DNA of 64,000 bases from Mycobacteriaceae bacterium (GTDB taxonomy: Bacteria; Pseudomonadota; Gammaproteobacteria; Burkholderiales; Burkholderiaceae_D), in the NCBI GenBank assembly GCA_903970145.1, contig CAJCHO010000064.1, forward strand, positions 1-64,000. The letters are read 5' to 3'. Below, in pieces: positions 1-9,773 of this stretch. The notes beneath the pieces were generated by a model. It searched no databases. It saw only the letters and a program-made list of their open reading frames with translations, and was not told the origin of the DNA. Position 1 is the first letter of the stretch, and each line of letters opens with the position of its first letter. A program made the translations under genes and the position numbers.

Positions 1-5
1 CCTCT

Positions 6-2072
6 TCACGCAAGTCTCGTCACAACGAGCAGGACATCGATCAGCTTGATGCCGATGAAGGGCACGATCAAACCGCCCAGACCATAGATCAGAAGATTTC
101 GCCGCAACAGGCTAGCTGCACCCAGGGGCAGGTAGCGCACACCGCGCAACGCCAGCGGGATCAGGGCGACGATGACGAGCGCATTGAATACGACCGCCGA
201 GAGCACCGCACTCTGCGGACTATGCAGACGCATGACGTCAAGCACGCCCAGTTCCGGATAGGTAACGGCAAACGCGGCCGGGATGATCGCAAAATACTTG
301 GCGACGTCGTTGGCAATCGAGAAGGTCGTCAGCGAGCCGCGCGTAATGAGCATCTGCTTGCCGATCTCGACGACTTCGATCAGCTTGGTCGGGTTCGAGT
401 CCAGATCGACCATATTGCCGGCTTCCTTGGCCGCCTGGGTGCCGCTGTTCATGGCCACCGCCACATCGGCTTGCGCTAAGGCCGGCGCATCGTTGGTGCC
501 GTCGCCCGTCATCGCCACCAGGCGCCCTTCTGCCTGGATGTCGCGAATCAGCTTAAGCTTGGCCTCCGGGGTCGCCTCCGCGAGAAAATCATCGACGCCG
601 GCTTCTGCCGCGATCGCTGCGGCCGTCAACGGATTGTCCCCGGTAATCATGATGGTGCGAATCCCCATGCGCCGCAGCTCGCGAAAGCGCTCCTTGATTC
701 CGGGCTTGACGATATCCTTTAACTCGACGACCCCAAGCACCTGGCGCCCATCGGCGACAACGAGGGGCGTGCTGCCGCGTCGCGCCACCTGGTCGGCGAG
801 CTTGCGCACGTCCCCCGCGAGATTGCCGCCCAGCGCCTCGACATGCTGGGTTACCGCGTCAAGCGCACCCTTGCGTAAACGGCGCACTCCGATATCGACT
901 CCGCTCATGCGCGTGTGCGCCGAAAAAGGGACGAGCACCGCCCCATCGACCACCTGTGCACCGCCCGAGTCCTTGAGAAGCCGGTCGGCCAGAACCACGA
1001 TCGATCGCCCCTCGGGAGTTTCGTCAGCGCGAGACGCGGTGCGCGCCGCCTCCGCCAGCTGGTGCTCCGTGATGCCCGGCGCGGGATAGAACTGGAAGGC
1101 CTGGCGATTGCCCAGAGTGATCGTGCCAGTCTTGTCAAGCAAGAGCACATCGACATCGCCGGCCGCCTCGACCGCGCGGCCGGACTTGGCGATCACGTTG
1201 GCGAGTAGCATGCGTCCCATCCCGGCGACGCCGATTGCCGAGAGCAAGCCACCGATCGTCGTCGGAATCAGGCAGACCAGGAGAGCCACCAAAACCGTCA
1301 TCGAGACCGGCGCGCCGGCCTCATTCACGCTCACGGCAAAACTGGAGAAGGGCGCAAGCGTCACGGTCGCAAGGAGCAGGACCAAGGTCAGCGCGACCAG
1401 AAGGATCGTCAAGGCGATTTCATTGGGGGTTTTCGCACGCTTGGCGCCTTCGACCATGGCAATCATGCGATCGAGAAACGATTCGCCGGGATTGGCCGTC
1501 ACGCGTACGACGAGCCAGTCGGACAATACCCGTGTGCCGCCGGTCACCGAAGAAAAGTCGCCGCCTGCTTCGCGGATCACCGGTGCGGACTCGCCGGTGA
1601 TTGCGCTCTCATCGACCGACGCGACACCCTCGATCACCTCGCCATCGGCCGGCACCACTTCTCCGGATTCGACGAGATACATGTCATCGCGACGCAGCTC
1701 GCTGGCCTGCACGGCGACCGCAGGTGATCCATAGCGTGCCTGCGCCAGCTTTTTCGCCGCGACACTCTTCTTGATGCCGCGCAAGGCGGCGGCCTGGGCT
1801 TTGCTGCGGCCTTCGGCGAGCGCCTCGGCGAAGTTTGCGAACAGCAGTGTGAACCACAGCCACAAGGAGATGGCGAGGATGAAGCCGGACGGTGCCTCAC
1901 CGGCACCTCCGAGCGACTGGAACCACAAGCCAGTGGTCAGGATCGAACCGATGTAGACCACGAACATCACCGGATTGCGCAGCTGCACCTGCGGAGCCAG
2001 CTTGCGCAGCGCATCGACGAGTGCAGGCGCCATGAGCGCCGGATCGAACAGGGAAAGACCTTGGGATTTCAC
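6..2072 (-). CDS. kdpB: K+-transporting P-type ATPase, subunit B (KdpB)
   Basis: Catalytic subunit of the inner-membrane KdpFABC pump, which hydrolyses ATP to import K+ when external K+ is scarce. The P-type ATPase phosphorylation motif DKTGT is at about residues 313-317, with the actuator motif TGES at 159-162 and the [11 protein letters not shown] hinge further on; several membrane segments are present. An upstream in-frame ATG at 2099 would overlap the end of kdpA. I prefer the GTG at 2072 because AGAGG lies 9 bases before it and the resulting N-terminus ([12 protein letters not shown]) lines up with the start of E. coli KdpB. The serine of TGES is the residue reported as an inhibitory phosphorylation site in E. 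coli KdpB. It follows kdpA in the same operon; kdpC should lie just outside the window. Confidence 0.95.
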   Translation of the reverse strand: MKSQGLSLFDPALMAPALVDALRKLAPQVQLRNPVMFVVYIGSILTTGLWFQSLGGAGEAPSGFILAISLWLWFTLLFANFAEALAEGRSKAQAAALRGIKKSVAAKKLAQARYGSPAVAVQASELRRDDMYLVESGEVVPADGEVIEGVASVDESAITGESAPVIREAGGDFSSVTGGTRVLSDWLVVRVTANPGESFLDRMIAMVEGAKRAKTPNEIALTILLVALTLVLLLATVTLAPFSSFAVSVNEAGAPVSMTVLVALLVCLIPTTIGGLLSAIGVAGMGRMLLANVIAKSGRAVEAAGDVDVLLLDKTGTITLGNRQAFQFYPAPGITEHQLAEAARTASRADETPEGRSIVVLADRLLKDSGGAQVVDGAVLVPFSAHTRMSGVDIGVRRLRKGALDAVTQHVEALGGNLAGDVRKLADQVARRGSTPLVVADGRQVLGVVELKDIVKPGIKERFRELRRMGIRTIMITGDNPLTAAAIAAEAGVDDFLAEATPEAKLKLIRDIQAEGRLVAMTGDGTNDAPALAQADVAVAMNSGTQAAKEAGNMVDLDSNPTKLIEVVEIGKQMLITRGSLTTFSIANDVAKYFAIIPAAFAVTYPELGVLDVMRLHSPQSAVLSAVVFNALVIVALIPLALRGVRYLPLGAASLLRRNLLIYGLGGLIVPFIGIKLIDVLLVVTRLA

Positions 2073-2085
2073 GCTCGGTATCCTC

Positions 2086-3867
2086 TTAGCGAGGCGCAAA
2101 CAGTTTCAGATGCTCGACCACCGGCCCCAGGGCAAGCGCTGGAACATAGGTCAAGGCCCCGACCAGGATGACGGTGCTGATCAAGAGAATCACGAATAGC
2201 GGACCGTGGGTGGGCAGAGTTCCCGAGCTCACTTCGATCCGCTTTTTGGCGGCCAGCGATCCGGCGAGCGCAAGAACCGGAACGATGATCCCAAAGCGCC
2301 CGAACCACATCGCAATAGCCGTCGAGACGTTGTAGAAAGGGGTATTGGCTGACAGTCCCGCAAAAGCACTGCCGTTGTTGTTGGCGGCCGACGAATAGGC
2401 GTAGAGGATCTCGCTAAAGCCATGAGCGCCAGGATTGCCTACTGCGGAAGTACCGGCGTCCACGCTGACCGCGATCGCCGTCGGCAGGAGCACGAACAGT
2501 GGCACCACGAGGATGGCGAGCGAGGCCATCTTCATGTCGAAAGCCTCGATCTTTTTCCCGAGATACTCCGGAGTACGGCCGATCATCAGGCCGGCGATGA
2601 AGACCGCCAGGATGGCATAAACGAGCATGCCGTAGAGACCGGAACCAACGCCGCCAAAAACGACCTCGCCCAACTCCATGAGAAACAGCGGCACAAAGCC
2701 GCCCAGGGGCATAAAGGAATCGTGCATGCCATTGACGGCGCCACACGAAGCGGCGGTCGTGATCGCGCCAAAGAGCGCGCTGGAAAACGAGCCAAAGCGC
2801 AGCTCCTTGCCTTCCATATTGCCTTGTGTGGCGTCCATTCCCAGCGCAGTCAGCTGCGGGTTGGCCACCAGCTCGGCGCCCAGCACGATCGCAGCCATGA
2901 CAACGAAGAGCACCGTCATGGCTGCGAAAACCGCCCAGCCCTGGCGTTGGTCACCAACGATGTGTCCGAATGCGAAACACAAAGCTGCCGGGATCAGGAA
3001 AATCGCGACCATCTGCAGGAAGTTTGATAGTGGAGTCGGGTTTTCGAAGGGATGTGCGGAATTGGCGTTGAAGAATCCACCACCATTGGTGCCGATCATC
3101 TTGATCGCCTCCTGCGAGGCGACCGGTCCCATGGCGATCACCTGGGTCGTCGAAACGGCAGGATCTGTCAGCGGATTGCCTTTGTCGTCCAGTTGCACCT
3201 GACCAGCGGCGTCCAGGCGCGGCTTGTCGTAATGACTCGCGTCAAGGGTATGAACAGTGACGTAGCCATCGAGGTTCTGGATACTGCCAGCGGCGATCAA
3301 ATAGCCCGCGAAGACCGCGCTCAATGGCAACAGAAGATAGAGGACGCCGCGCGTCATATCGACCCAGAAGTTGCCGAGCGTAGATGAGCCGCGACGCGCG
3401 AAAGCGCGCATCAGCGCGAAGGCTACCGCTATGGCGCTGGCGGCCGACAGGAAGTTCTGGACGGTTAAGGCCAGCATCTGGGTGAGATACGACATCGTCG
3501 ATTCGCCCGCGTAGGCCTGCCAGTTGGTGTTGGTCACAAAGCTCACCGCGGTATTGAAGGCAAGGCCTGCCTCAACGCCAGTCATGGCCGCAGGATTCAG
3601 AGGCAGTGCGCCCTGAACGCGCTCAAGTGCATAGACCGCGAGAGCGCCGAGCGCGTTAAAGACGATCACGGCCAGCGCATAGGCGCGCCAGCCCATCTTC
3701 CGATCGGCATCAACGCCAGAGATTCGGTAGAGGGCGCGCTCAAGAACACCGAGACGCCCCAGAGAGTCAGTGCCAGCAAGGCGCGCAAGCCAGCTGCCAA
3801 GCGGGTAGCTTAGTCCGACGAGCGTCACCGCATAGGCCGCGATCAAGCCTATATCTTTGATTTGCAT
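2086..3867 (-). CDS. kdpA: K+-transporting ATPase, subunit A (KdpA)
   Basis: Channel-like subunit of KdpFABC that selects and binds K+ in the inner membrane. At 593 residues it is of normal size. The four degenerate selectivity-filter loops are visible as [24 protein letters not shown] and NNNGSAFAG, set between many hydrophobic segments. The ATG overlaps the kdpF stop in a TGATG arrangement, which implies translational coupling, and kdpB follows 13 bases downstream. In well-studied bacteria the operon is induced by KdpD/KdpE under K+ limitation; neither regulator is in this window. Confidence 0.96.
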   Translation of the reverse strand: MQIKDIGLIAAYAVTLVGLSYPLGSWLARLAGTDSLGRLGVLERALYRISGVDADRKMGWRAYALAVIVFNALGALAVYALERVQGALPLNPAAMTGVEAGLAFNTAVSFVTNTNWQAYAGESTMSYLTQMLALTVQNFLSAASAIAVAFALMRAFARRGSSTLGNFWVDMTRGVLYLLLPLSAVFAGYLIAAGSIQNLDGYVTVHTLDASHYDKPRLDAAGQVQLDDKGNPLTDPAVSTTQVIAMGPVASQEAIKMIGTNGGGFFNANSAHPFENPTPLSNFLQMVAIFLIPAALCFAFGHIVGDQRQGWAVFAAMTVLFVVMAAIVLGAELVANPQLTALGMDATQGNMEGKELRFGSFSSALFGAITTAASCGAVNGMHDSFMPLGGFVPLFLMELGEVVFGGVGSGLYGMLVYAILAVFIAGLMIGRTPEYLGKKIEAFDMKMASLAILVVPLFVLLPTAIAVSVDAGTSAVGNPGAHGFSEILYAYSSAANNNGSAFAGLSANTPFYNVSTAIAMWFGRFGIIVPVLALAGSLAAKKRIEVSSGTLPTHGPLFVILLISTVILVGALTYVPALALGPVVEHLKLFAPR

Positions 3868-3956
3868 CAGAATTTCTCGGCGCGCAAGAGTGCATAGAGA
3901 AGATAGAGAAATACCAGGCAGGAAGTGCCCGCACCGATCCAGTGCCAGATATCCAT
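3867..3956 (-). CDS. kdpF: KdpF small membrane subunit
   Basis: A 29-residue hydrophobic peptide (begins [10 protein letters not shown], ends ALLRAEKF) with a single membrane helix, directly before kdpA and sharing the TGATG stop/start overlap with it. Position, size and the one-helix layout match KdpF, the small subunit that stabilises the KdpABC complex. It is identified by context and general character rather than by a strict motif. Confidence 0.85.
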   Translation of the reverse strand: MDIWHWIGAGTSCLVFLYLLYALLRAEKF

Positions 3957-3958
3957 GT

Positions 3959-4045
3959 TCAGTTCTTCAGGTAATTGCAGACGAGGACAAGGCCCCAGGT
4001 GAGGGCGGCAAGAAGCACGCCCAAGGCGAGATAGACGAGATCCAT
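3959..4045 (-). CDS. Putative 28-residue membrane micro-protein upstream of kdpF
   Basis: An ATG-initiated ORF (begins [12 protein letters not shown], ends LVCNYLKN) encodes one hydrophobic helix followed by a short basic tail. It stops 2 bases before the kdpF start on the same strand, so it would be the first gene of the kdp transcript. The Shine-Dalgarno is weak (GGGCTG). No function can be assigned from sequence. By position it could be an extra small Kdp subunit or a leader peptide. It may also be a chance ORF, although the hydrophobic pattern and tight spacing argue for a real gene. Confidence 0.55.
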   Translation of the reverse strand: MDLVYLALGVLLAALTWGLVLVCNYLKN

Positions 4046-4354
4046 TGACAGCCCATGCCGATCAAAGCGCGAAGCTTAGGCGCACCGATGTCAAAAAGCG
4101 GCACAGTTGCCCGGCTGCGGTGTCAATATCGTGTAAACGGTGGGCTCGACACTCCACGCAAGAGTGCCCGCTACCGCTACAATGAAAGCCCCGCTTAGTC
4201 CAGCCTTATGGGAATTGCGCAACGAAGCGGCGCAAACCGGTGAAAATCACCCCGGAACGCTTCGCGAACTGTCAAAAATGTGGCATTGTTGTAAGCAAGA
4301 AACAACCCGGCGGCGCTCGGCGCACCCGCCCATTACGCACCAGAGAATCCTCCC
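4046..4354. promoter_or_regulatory. Divergent intergenic region, kdp operon / response regulator
   Basis: A gene-free stretch of 309 bases between two divergent transcription units, so it should hold both promoters. On the minus strand two TTGACA hexamers occur (4089-4094 and 4121-4126) upstream of the kdp genes, but I could not pair either with a convincing -10 box at 16-18 bases. No recognisable KdpE site was identified. Confidence 0.4.
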
Positions 4355-5119
4355 ATGCGCATAGCCATCATTCAAAAAGACATCGCCGACTCGAACCGGG
4401 CACGGGTGGTACTGACGCGTGCCGGTCATCGCTGCTGGGTGTTCACATCGCACAACGAACTGCTCGAGTCGCTTTCGCGCGTCACCGTGGATCTGCTGCT
4501 CGTCGACTGGCAGTGTCCGGATTGCTCGGGCATCGACATCATGCGCTCGATCGCCGCGGATACACGCATCGCCCTGATCGGGGTTTTCTATGCGAATTGC
4601 GAAAAACCCGAAGACGTTGCGGCGGCACGCGCTGCTGGTGGACACGACTTCATCATCAAGCCGGTTACCGATGAGGAATTGACCGCACGAGTCGAGGCCC
4701 AGCTCAAGCGCGCCTTCCCGACTCATTTCGGGGTCGAGGTGATGAGCATCGGTCCGCACCGGATCGACCGCGCCGCCAAACGATGGATTTACCACGACCG
4801 CGACATGGAGCTGACTTCAACCGAGTTCGGCATCGCGCTGTGCCTGTTGGGCAATCTGGGGCGACCCATGTCGCGCGACTACATTCAGGAATGCGCGACC
4901 GGCGAAGCCGGTCCGGCCAATTCGCGCTCGCTCGATTCGCAGATCTCGACGATCCGCATCAAGTTGCGCCTGATGCCCGAACGCGGATTTCAGCTGCGTT
5001 CGCTCTATGGTTTTGGCTATCGCCTGGACACGACGCCGGCACGCGAGGCGCCCACCGATGGGCGCGCCCGCATGGTCGACTGGAGCATGATCACCAACGT
5101 CTCGGCCGAAAACTCCTAG
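4355..5119 (+). CDS. Orphan OmpR-type response regulator, atypical receiver
   Basis: A 254-residue protein with an N-terminal receiver domain (about 1-118) and a C-terminal winged-helix DNA-binding domain (about 128-232; ends with the family-typical GFGYRL). The likely phosphoacceptor is D51 (LLLVDW) and the conserved lysine is K102 (IIKP). The position normally occupied by the Thr/Ser switch residue reads VFYA, and only one acidic residue (D9) is seen near the usual N-terminal pair, so receiver chemistry may be altered. No histidine kinase gene is adjacent. It probably acts as a transcription factor; targets are unknown. Confidence 0.85.
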   Translation: MRIAIIQKDIADSNRARVVLTRAGHRCWVFTSHNELLESLSRVTVDLLLVDWQCPDCSGIDIMRSIAADTRIALIGVFYANCEKPEDVAAARAAGGHDFIIKPVTDEELTARVEAQLKRAFPTHFGVEVMSIGPHRIDRAAKRWIYHDRDMELTSTEFGIALCLLGNLGRPMSRDYIQECATGEAGPANSRSLDSQISTIRIKLRLMPERGFQLRSLYGFGYRLDTTPAREAPTDGRARMVDWSMITNVSAENS

Positions 5120-5125
5120 ACGCGG

Positions 5126-5575
5126 CTAGCGCACCTCCAGCAGTTCAACGTCAAATACCAAGGTCGCATTGGGCGGAATAACACCGCCCGCGCCGCGCGC
5201 GCCGTATCCGAGCTCGGGCGGGATGATGAGCGTACGCGAGCCGCCGACCTTCATACCGGCCACCCCCTGATCCCAGCCCTTGATGACCCGACCGGCCCCC
5301 AGAGGAAACGGAAAGGGCTCGTTGCGATCGCGCGAACTGTCGAACTTCTTGCCATGGTGGTCAGGCGCGCTCTCGTCATACAGCCAGCCGGTGTAATGGA
5401 CAACGACGGTATGGCCAGCGACGGCCTCAGCGCCGGTGCCTACTTTGTGATCGATCATGTTCAATCCCTGTGGAGTAGTAGCGGAATCGTCTGCCGCCTG
5501 GACAGTCGTCCAGAGCAGACCTGCGAAGGCGACCAGAAACGTCGCGCGCAACAAGCTTAAGCAACGCATATTCAT
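5126..5575 (-). CDS. Periplasmic FKBP-type peptidyl-prolyl cis-trans isomerase
   Basis: A 149-residue secreted protein. Residues 1-27 form a signal peptide ending in TTVQA, and the rest is one FKBP domain with the hallmark [25 protein letters not shown] and PPELGYG motifs. It would catalyse proline isomerisation and assist folding in the periplasm. It is convergent with the response regulator, with only 6 bases between them, and lies downstream of rnpB on the same strand. Single-domain, short FKBPs of this kind are common in proteobacteria. Confidence 0.92.
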   Translation of the reverse strand: MNMRCLSLLRATFLVAFAGLLWTTVQAADDSATTPQGLNMIDHKVGTGAEAVAGHTVVVHYTGWLYDESAPDHHGKKFDSSRDRNEPFPFPLGAGRVIKGWDQGVAGMKVGGSRTLIIPPELGYGARGAGGVIPPNATLVFDVELLEVR

Positions 5576-5683
5576 GGAATTCCTCTTTCAGTAATGCCCG
5601 CTTGGGGCGGCGCGCGCATTGTGCACCAGAACCGATGAGCAAGTCATCCCGGGAACCAGCTGAGCCAGGGCGCGGTAAACAGC

Positions 5684-5988
5684 GTGAAGTGGGCCGATAA
5701 GCCGGATTCTGTTACGGCGCAACGCGCTATGACAGTCATTCCTCTAAACCGCGCATCGCTGCACGGCTCTAGCCGCCTACCCGCACGCTCCCCGAGCAGG
5801 GTCACAGCGTGCCTACTTGACGTTGCTCCGCGTAGAGATTGCCCGTTTCACCCGGACTGAACCGGCTCGTCTCTGTTGCTCTGATCCTCGCCTCACGGCG
5901 GACAGGTGTTACCTGCTACGCTGCTCTTCGGAGTCCGGACTTTCCTCCCGCGACAGATGTCGCCGGCGACTGTCTGGCCCACTTCACT
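5684..5988 (-). ncRNA. rnpB: RNase P RNA, class A
   Basis: On the minus strand the sequence opens with GTGGGCCAGACAGTCGCC and GAGGAAAGTCCGGACTCC and ends with ACAGAATCCGGCTTAT followed by GGCCCACTTCAC, the conserved 5' and 3' elements of bacterial type A RNase P RNA. The two termini pair to form P1. About 305 bases, slightly short for the class. It processes the 5' ends of tRNA precursors. Boundaries are set by the paired ends and may be off by a few bases. A CATAAAAT sequence just upstream is a plausible -10 box. Confidence 0.95.
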
Positions 5989-6039
5989 GCCCTCATTTTA
6001 TGCGACCATTCGGGCTTCGAGCCAGCATTAACTTCCCCC

Positions 6040-7743
6040 ATGACCACCCATATCCCGGCGCGCACTGCTGCGCGCCTGATCGTTGATCAACTGCTGATCC
6101 ACGGCGCCGACACGGCCTACTGCGTACCCGGCGAGAGTTACTTGCCCGTTCTGGACGCACTCTACGAGAGTCGCGATAAATTGCGCCTTATCGTCAACCG
6201 CCACGAATCGGGCGCCGGCTTCATGGCCGAAGCCTACGGCAAGCTCACCGGGCGACCTGGCCTGTGTTTTGTGACACGCGGTCCGGGTGCCACCAATGCC
6301 AGCATTGCGGTGCATACGGCAATGCAGGATTCAACACCTCTGATTCTGTTCATCGGTCAGGTTGGCAGCGACTGCCTGGATCGCGAAGCGTTTCAGGAAA
6401 TCGATTACCGCGCGATGTTCGGCTCGATCGCGAAGTGGGTCGCGCAGATCGAGCGCGCCGACCGGATTCCTGAATACATCGCGCGCGCCTACCAGACCGC
6501 GACCAGCGGTCGCATGGGTCCGGTCGTGCTCGCGCTACCGGAAGATCTCCTGAGCGCAAGCGCCGCCGTCGCGGACGCCCGACCCTACCATGCAAGCGAC
6601 GCAGCGCCCGGCGCCGACCAACTGTCTGCATTGCATGCGCGCCTGGCGCGCGCGCAGCGTCCGCTCGTGCTCCTCGGCGGATCCGGCTGGACCAGCAAGG
6701 CCTGCCAGGACATACAGGCATTCGCACAAGCGAATCACCTGCCCGTTACCTGCTCGTTCCGACGACAGGATCTGTTTGACAATCACCTGCCCAACTACGT
6801 GGGCGACGTCGGAATCGGCATCAATCCGAAGCTATTCGCGCGCATCCGCAGCGCCGATCTGGTGATTGCGATCGGGGCTCGACTCGGTGAAGTGACTACC
6901 TCGGGGTATACGCTGTTCGATGTGCCGGTGCCGGAGCAGGCGCTGGTTCATATTCATTCTTCCGAAGCGGAACTCGGACGCGTGGTGCAGCCGGTACTGG
7001 CCATCAACGCCGGCATGGCACGCATCGCTGCCGCGCTACGCAATCTCGATCCGATCCCCGACGCGCCATGGCGCCAGAGCCTCGCCGCGGCGCGCGCTGA
7101 ATACGAGGCCTGGCAAAGCGAGCCGCAGTGGCTCGTCGAACGCAAGGCCTCGCTCAATCTCTGGCGCATTGTCGAAGAGCTCTTTGCGCAGGTGCCGCGC
7201 GATGCGCTGCTCGCCAATGGCGCGGGCAACTTCGCGACCTGGGGACATCGCTTTCACCGCTATGCCGGACTCGCTGCCGGTCGGCGCAGCCAGCTCGCGC
7301 CGACCAGTGGGGCCATGGGTTATGGTGTGCCGGCGGGCATCGCCGCGAAGATCCACGATCCCGACCAGACGGTGATCGTGATCGCGGGCGATGGTGACTT
7401 CCTCATGACGGGTCAGGAACTGGCGACCGCGGTACGCGAGAAGGCAGCCGTGCTCTTCATCATCGTCAACAATGGCATGTACGGGACGATCCGCATGCAT
7501 CAGGAGAAGCACTTCCCGGGACGCATGCATGGCACCGATCTGGTCAATCCCGATTTTGTGCAACTGGCGCGCGCATATGGTGCATTTGGCGAGCGCGTGA
7601 CGCGCAATGACGAATTTACTGGCGCGCTCGGCCAAGCGCTGAGCCACATCGGTCAAAGGCAGTCACCTGCCCTCATCGAACTCATCACCGACCCCGAAGT
7701 CATAACGCCGGGTGCGACGCTCGCGATGCTCTCAAAACTGTAG
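6040..7743 (+). CDS. Thiamine-diphosphate enzyme, acetolactate synthase large-subunit-like
   Basis: A 567-residue ThDP-dependent enzyme with three domains in the usual order: Pyr (about 1-170, with the cofactor-activating glutamate E56 in NRHESG), central (about 190-320) and PP. The ThDP/Mg binding segment GDGDF...NNGMYG is clear. It resembles acetolactate synthase catalytic subunits, but no small regulatory subunit or ilvC lies nearby, so the substrate is uncertain; related 2-oxo-acid decarboxylases or carboligases are possible. The reading frame stays open back to 5839, but that would run through rnpB, so I place the start at the ATG at 6040, which precedes MTTHIPARTAAR and has no strong Shine-Dalgarno. 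Confidence 0.85.
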   Translation: MTTHIPARTAARLIVDQLLIHGADTAYCVPGESYLPVLDALYESRDKLRLIVNRHESGAGFMAEAYGKLTGRPGLCFVTRGPGATNASIAVHTAMQDSTPLILFIGQVGSDCLDREAFQEIDYRAMFGSIAKWVAQIERADRIPEYIARAYQTATSGRMGPVVLALPEDLLSASAAVADARPYHASDAAPGADQLSALHARLARAQRPLVLLGGSGWTSKACQDIQAFAQANHLPVTCSFRRQDLFDNHLPNYVGDVGIGINPKLFARIRSADLVIAIGARLGEVTTSGYTLFDVPVPEQALVHIHSSEAELGRVVQPVLAINAGMARIAAALRNLDPIPDAPWRQSLAAARAEYEAWQSEPQWLVERKASLNLWRIVEELFAQVPRDALLANGAGNFATWGHRFHRYAGLAAGRRSQLAPTSGAMGYGVPAGIAAKIHDPDQTVIVIAGDGDFLMTGQELATAVREKAAVLFIIVNNGMYGTIRMHQEKHFPGRMHGTDLVNPDFVQLARAYGAFGERVTRNDEFTGALGQALSHIGQRQSPALIELITDPEVITPGATLAMLSKL

Positions 7744-7882
7744 AAACGAGATTCTGTGGTGGCTGCGATACGGCGAAGTGACGCAACTATTGCGCCAAGC
7801 CGGCGCTTCGGGGCAAAGTAAGACGCCGGGGGAGCGAGCGTGTTGTGATCGCTTGGCCCTCGTGCCTGCAAAGGACTTCGCT

Positions 7883-8674
7883 GTGGCTCAGCCGATCAAC
7901 ATGAAACGCGTCTTACCTGGCTTGCGCGCACTCGCCTGCGTGCTCGCGCTCGCCGCACTCGCCAGCTGCGGCAAAAAGGCCCCCGCACCTGGACCGAACG
8001 CACCGACGGTCAACACTACTCCGAACCCCTCGTCCGATCCGGTCGCCACTCCAAGTCCGCCACCCACGGCCGAAGCGACAGCGACGCCTGCTGCGCATTC
8101 GGATAAATCGGGCGACGTGCTGAAGTGGCTCTCGATGCTCTCTGACAAGGCCAAGCCTGATCCCCCCAAGCCGGCAGCGAACCCCGCGGCAACGTCGGTT
8201 GCAAGCCCGGCTAGCGCGCCAGTCGTCCCTGCATCGCCGTTGGTGGCAAGCGTACCGACACCCGAGGCGACCAGAGTAGAGGCGAGCAAAACCGAAGCGC
8301 CGAGACCCGCGCCGGTGGCGCCGCGGCCCGCACCGGTCGTCGTACAGGAGCCTCCCACGCCTGCTCCGGTTGTTGCTACTGCCGCGCCCACACCCACACC
8401 GGCCGCCAATATCGCGCACAGCGAACCCAAGGTACTAAGCCGGGAGCAACCGACCCTGTCGCGTGAGGTCCTGCGAACCGGGATCAGGCAGGGTCACGTG
8501 CAGGCGCGCCTGTCGATTAATGCCGACGGCTCGGTCTCAAAGGTCGAGATCATCCAATCCGAACCGCGCGGTGTCTTCGACAAGGCTGTCGTCGCGGCCG
8601 GATTACGCTGGAAGTATGCGCCGATGCCGGCGCCCGAGACGGCGATCGCCGACTTCGACTTCAATCTCGACTAG
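7883..8674 (+). CDS. Lipoprotein with proline-rich linker and TonB C-terminal domain
   Basis: About 263 residues. It starts with a lipoprotein signal (LAALASCGKK lipobox), continues through a long Pro/Ala/Thr-rich low-complexity segment, and ends with a TonB-type C-terminal domain of about 60 residues (QGHVQARLSINADGSV..., then VVAAGLRWKYAPMP). I chose GTG 7883 because AAGGA lies 7 bases upstream; ATG 7901 is the alternative. True TonB is anchored by a transmembrane helix that contacts ExbB/ExbD. Here the anchor is a lipid-modified cysteine and no exbBD genes are nearby, so a classical energy-transducing role is doubtful. It may be an envelope protein that reuses the domain for binding. Confidence 0.75.
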   Translation: MAQPINMKRVLPGLRALACVLALAALASCGKKAPAPGPNAPTVNTTPNPSSDPVATPSPPPTAEATATPAAHSDKSGDVLKWLSMLSDKAKPDPPKPAANPAATSVASPASAPVVPASPLVASVPTPEATRVEASKTEAPRPAPVAPRPAPVVVQEPPTPAPVVATAAPTPTPAANIAHSEPKVLSREQPTLSREVLRTGIRQGHVQARLSINADGSVSKVEIIQSEPRGVFDKAVVAAGLRWKYAPMPAPETAIADFDFNLD

Positions 8675-8696
8675 CTGCGCCTAGCGCATTTGGCGG

Positions 8697-9749
8697 TCAG
8701 ACCTGCCCGAGTCGCCAGTTGATTTGCTGGCCCGCGAGGAGCGGCACCAGCGGTTCGTCGCCAAACGGCAGGCTGGCGGGCGCGGTCCACGGTGAGCGCG
8801 TGAGCGTCACCGATCCCTGATTGCGCGGCAGCCCGTAGAAATCCGCGCCGAACTCGCTGGCAAAGCCTTCGAGTCGATCAAGCCGGCCCGCGTCCTCGAA
8901 TGCCTGCGCGTAGAGTTCGAGCGCATGGAGCGCGGTGTAGCAGCCCGCGCCGCAGCACTCGGCCTCCTTGGTCGAGCGCGCATGCGGGGCGCTGTCTGTG
9001 CCCAGAAAAAATCGCGGGTCTCCCGACGTAGCGGCCTCTACCAGGGCGCGCCGATGATTCTCGCGCTTTAGCACGGGCAGGCAGTAGAAATGCGGTCGCA
9101 GTCCGCCCGTGAAGATCGCGTTGCGGCTAAACAGCAGGTGATGCGCCGTCAGGGTAGCGGCCAGCGTATTGCACGCGCCCGAGCAGTCGCGCACATATTG
9201 CACGGCCTGCGAGGTCGTGATGTGCTCAAACACGATACGCAGCGCCGGGAAGGCCGCCCTCAAGGGGATCAGCTGTTCATCGATGAAAACCTGTTCGCGA
9301 TCGAAAATATCGACGGCTGCATGGGTGACCTCACCATGCACCTCCAAGGGCATGCCGACGGCTTGCATCGTCTCGAGGGTGCGCCAGCAGCGCTTTAAGT
9401 CCGTCACGCCGGCGGCCGAGTTGGTCGTCGCACCCGCCGGATAGAGCTTCACGCCGTGCACGAGGCCACTGTCCTTGGCGCGGCGGATCTCGTCGGGCGC
9501 GGTGTCGTCAGTCAGGTACAGGGTCATGAGGGGTTCGAAGTGCGCGGATTCCGGTAGTGCTGCCAGGATCCGCTCGCGATAGGCGAGCGCCGCTGCGGTC
9601 GTGGTCACGGGCGGTTTCAGATTAGGCATGACAATGGCGCGGGCAAACTGGCGCGCCGTATGGCCAACCACGCTTTGCATCTGGGCTCCGTCGCGCAGGT
9701 GCAGGTGCCAGTCGTCGGGACGCCGGATAGTGATGCTTTGCTGGGACAT
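8697..9749 (-). CDS. pyrC: Dihydroorotase (class II)
   Basis: Converts carbamoyl-aspartate to dihydroorotate in pyrimidine synthesis. A 350-residue amidohydrolase with the zinc-binding HLHLRDG motif near the N-terminus (about 15-21), the lysine that becomes carbamylated in GVKLYPAGATTNS, and the later HITT and GTDSAPH metal and active-site motifs. Length and motifs match the E. coli-type enzyme. It lies 24 bases downstream of the glycerate kinase gene on the same strand and may be co-transcribed with it. Confidence 0.96.
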   Translation of the reverse strand: MSQQSITIRRPDDWHLHLRDGAQMQSVVGHTARQFARAIVMPNLKPPVTTTAAALAYRERILAALPESAHFEPLMTLYLTDDTAPDEIRRAKDSGLVHGVKLYPAGATTNSAAGVTDLKRCWRTLETMQAVGMPLEVHGEVTHAAVDIFDREQVFIDEQLIPLRAAFPALRIVFEHITTSQAVQYVRDCSGACNTLAATLTAHHLLFSRNAIFTGGLRPHFYCLPVLKRENHRRALVEAATSGDPRFFLGTDSAPHARSTKEAECCGAGCYTALHALELYAQAFEDAGRLDRLEGFASEFGADFYGLPRNQGSVTLTRSPWTAPASLPFGDEPLVPLLAGQQINWRLGQV

Positions 9750-9773
9750 GGGACGGTGGCTAGGCCAGATCGG

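Noticed and set aside
4265-4310. Sigma-54 promoter for the response regulator (TGTGGCATTGTTGTAAGCA)
   Set aside because: The spacing between the GG and GC elements is 11 instead of 10 bases, and the -12 element is poor.
5839-6039. N-terminal extension of the ThDP enzyme
   Set aside because: These 67 codons overlap rnpB and its promoter region; the family N-terminus begins at the ATG at 6040.
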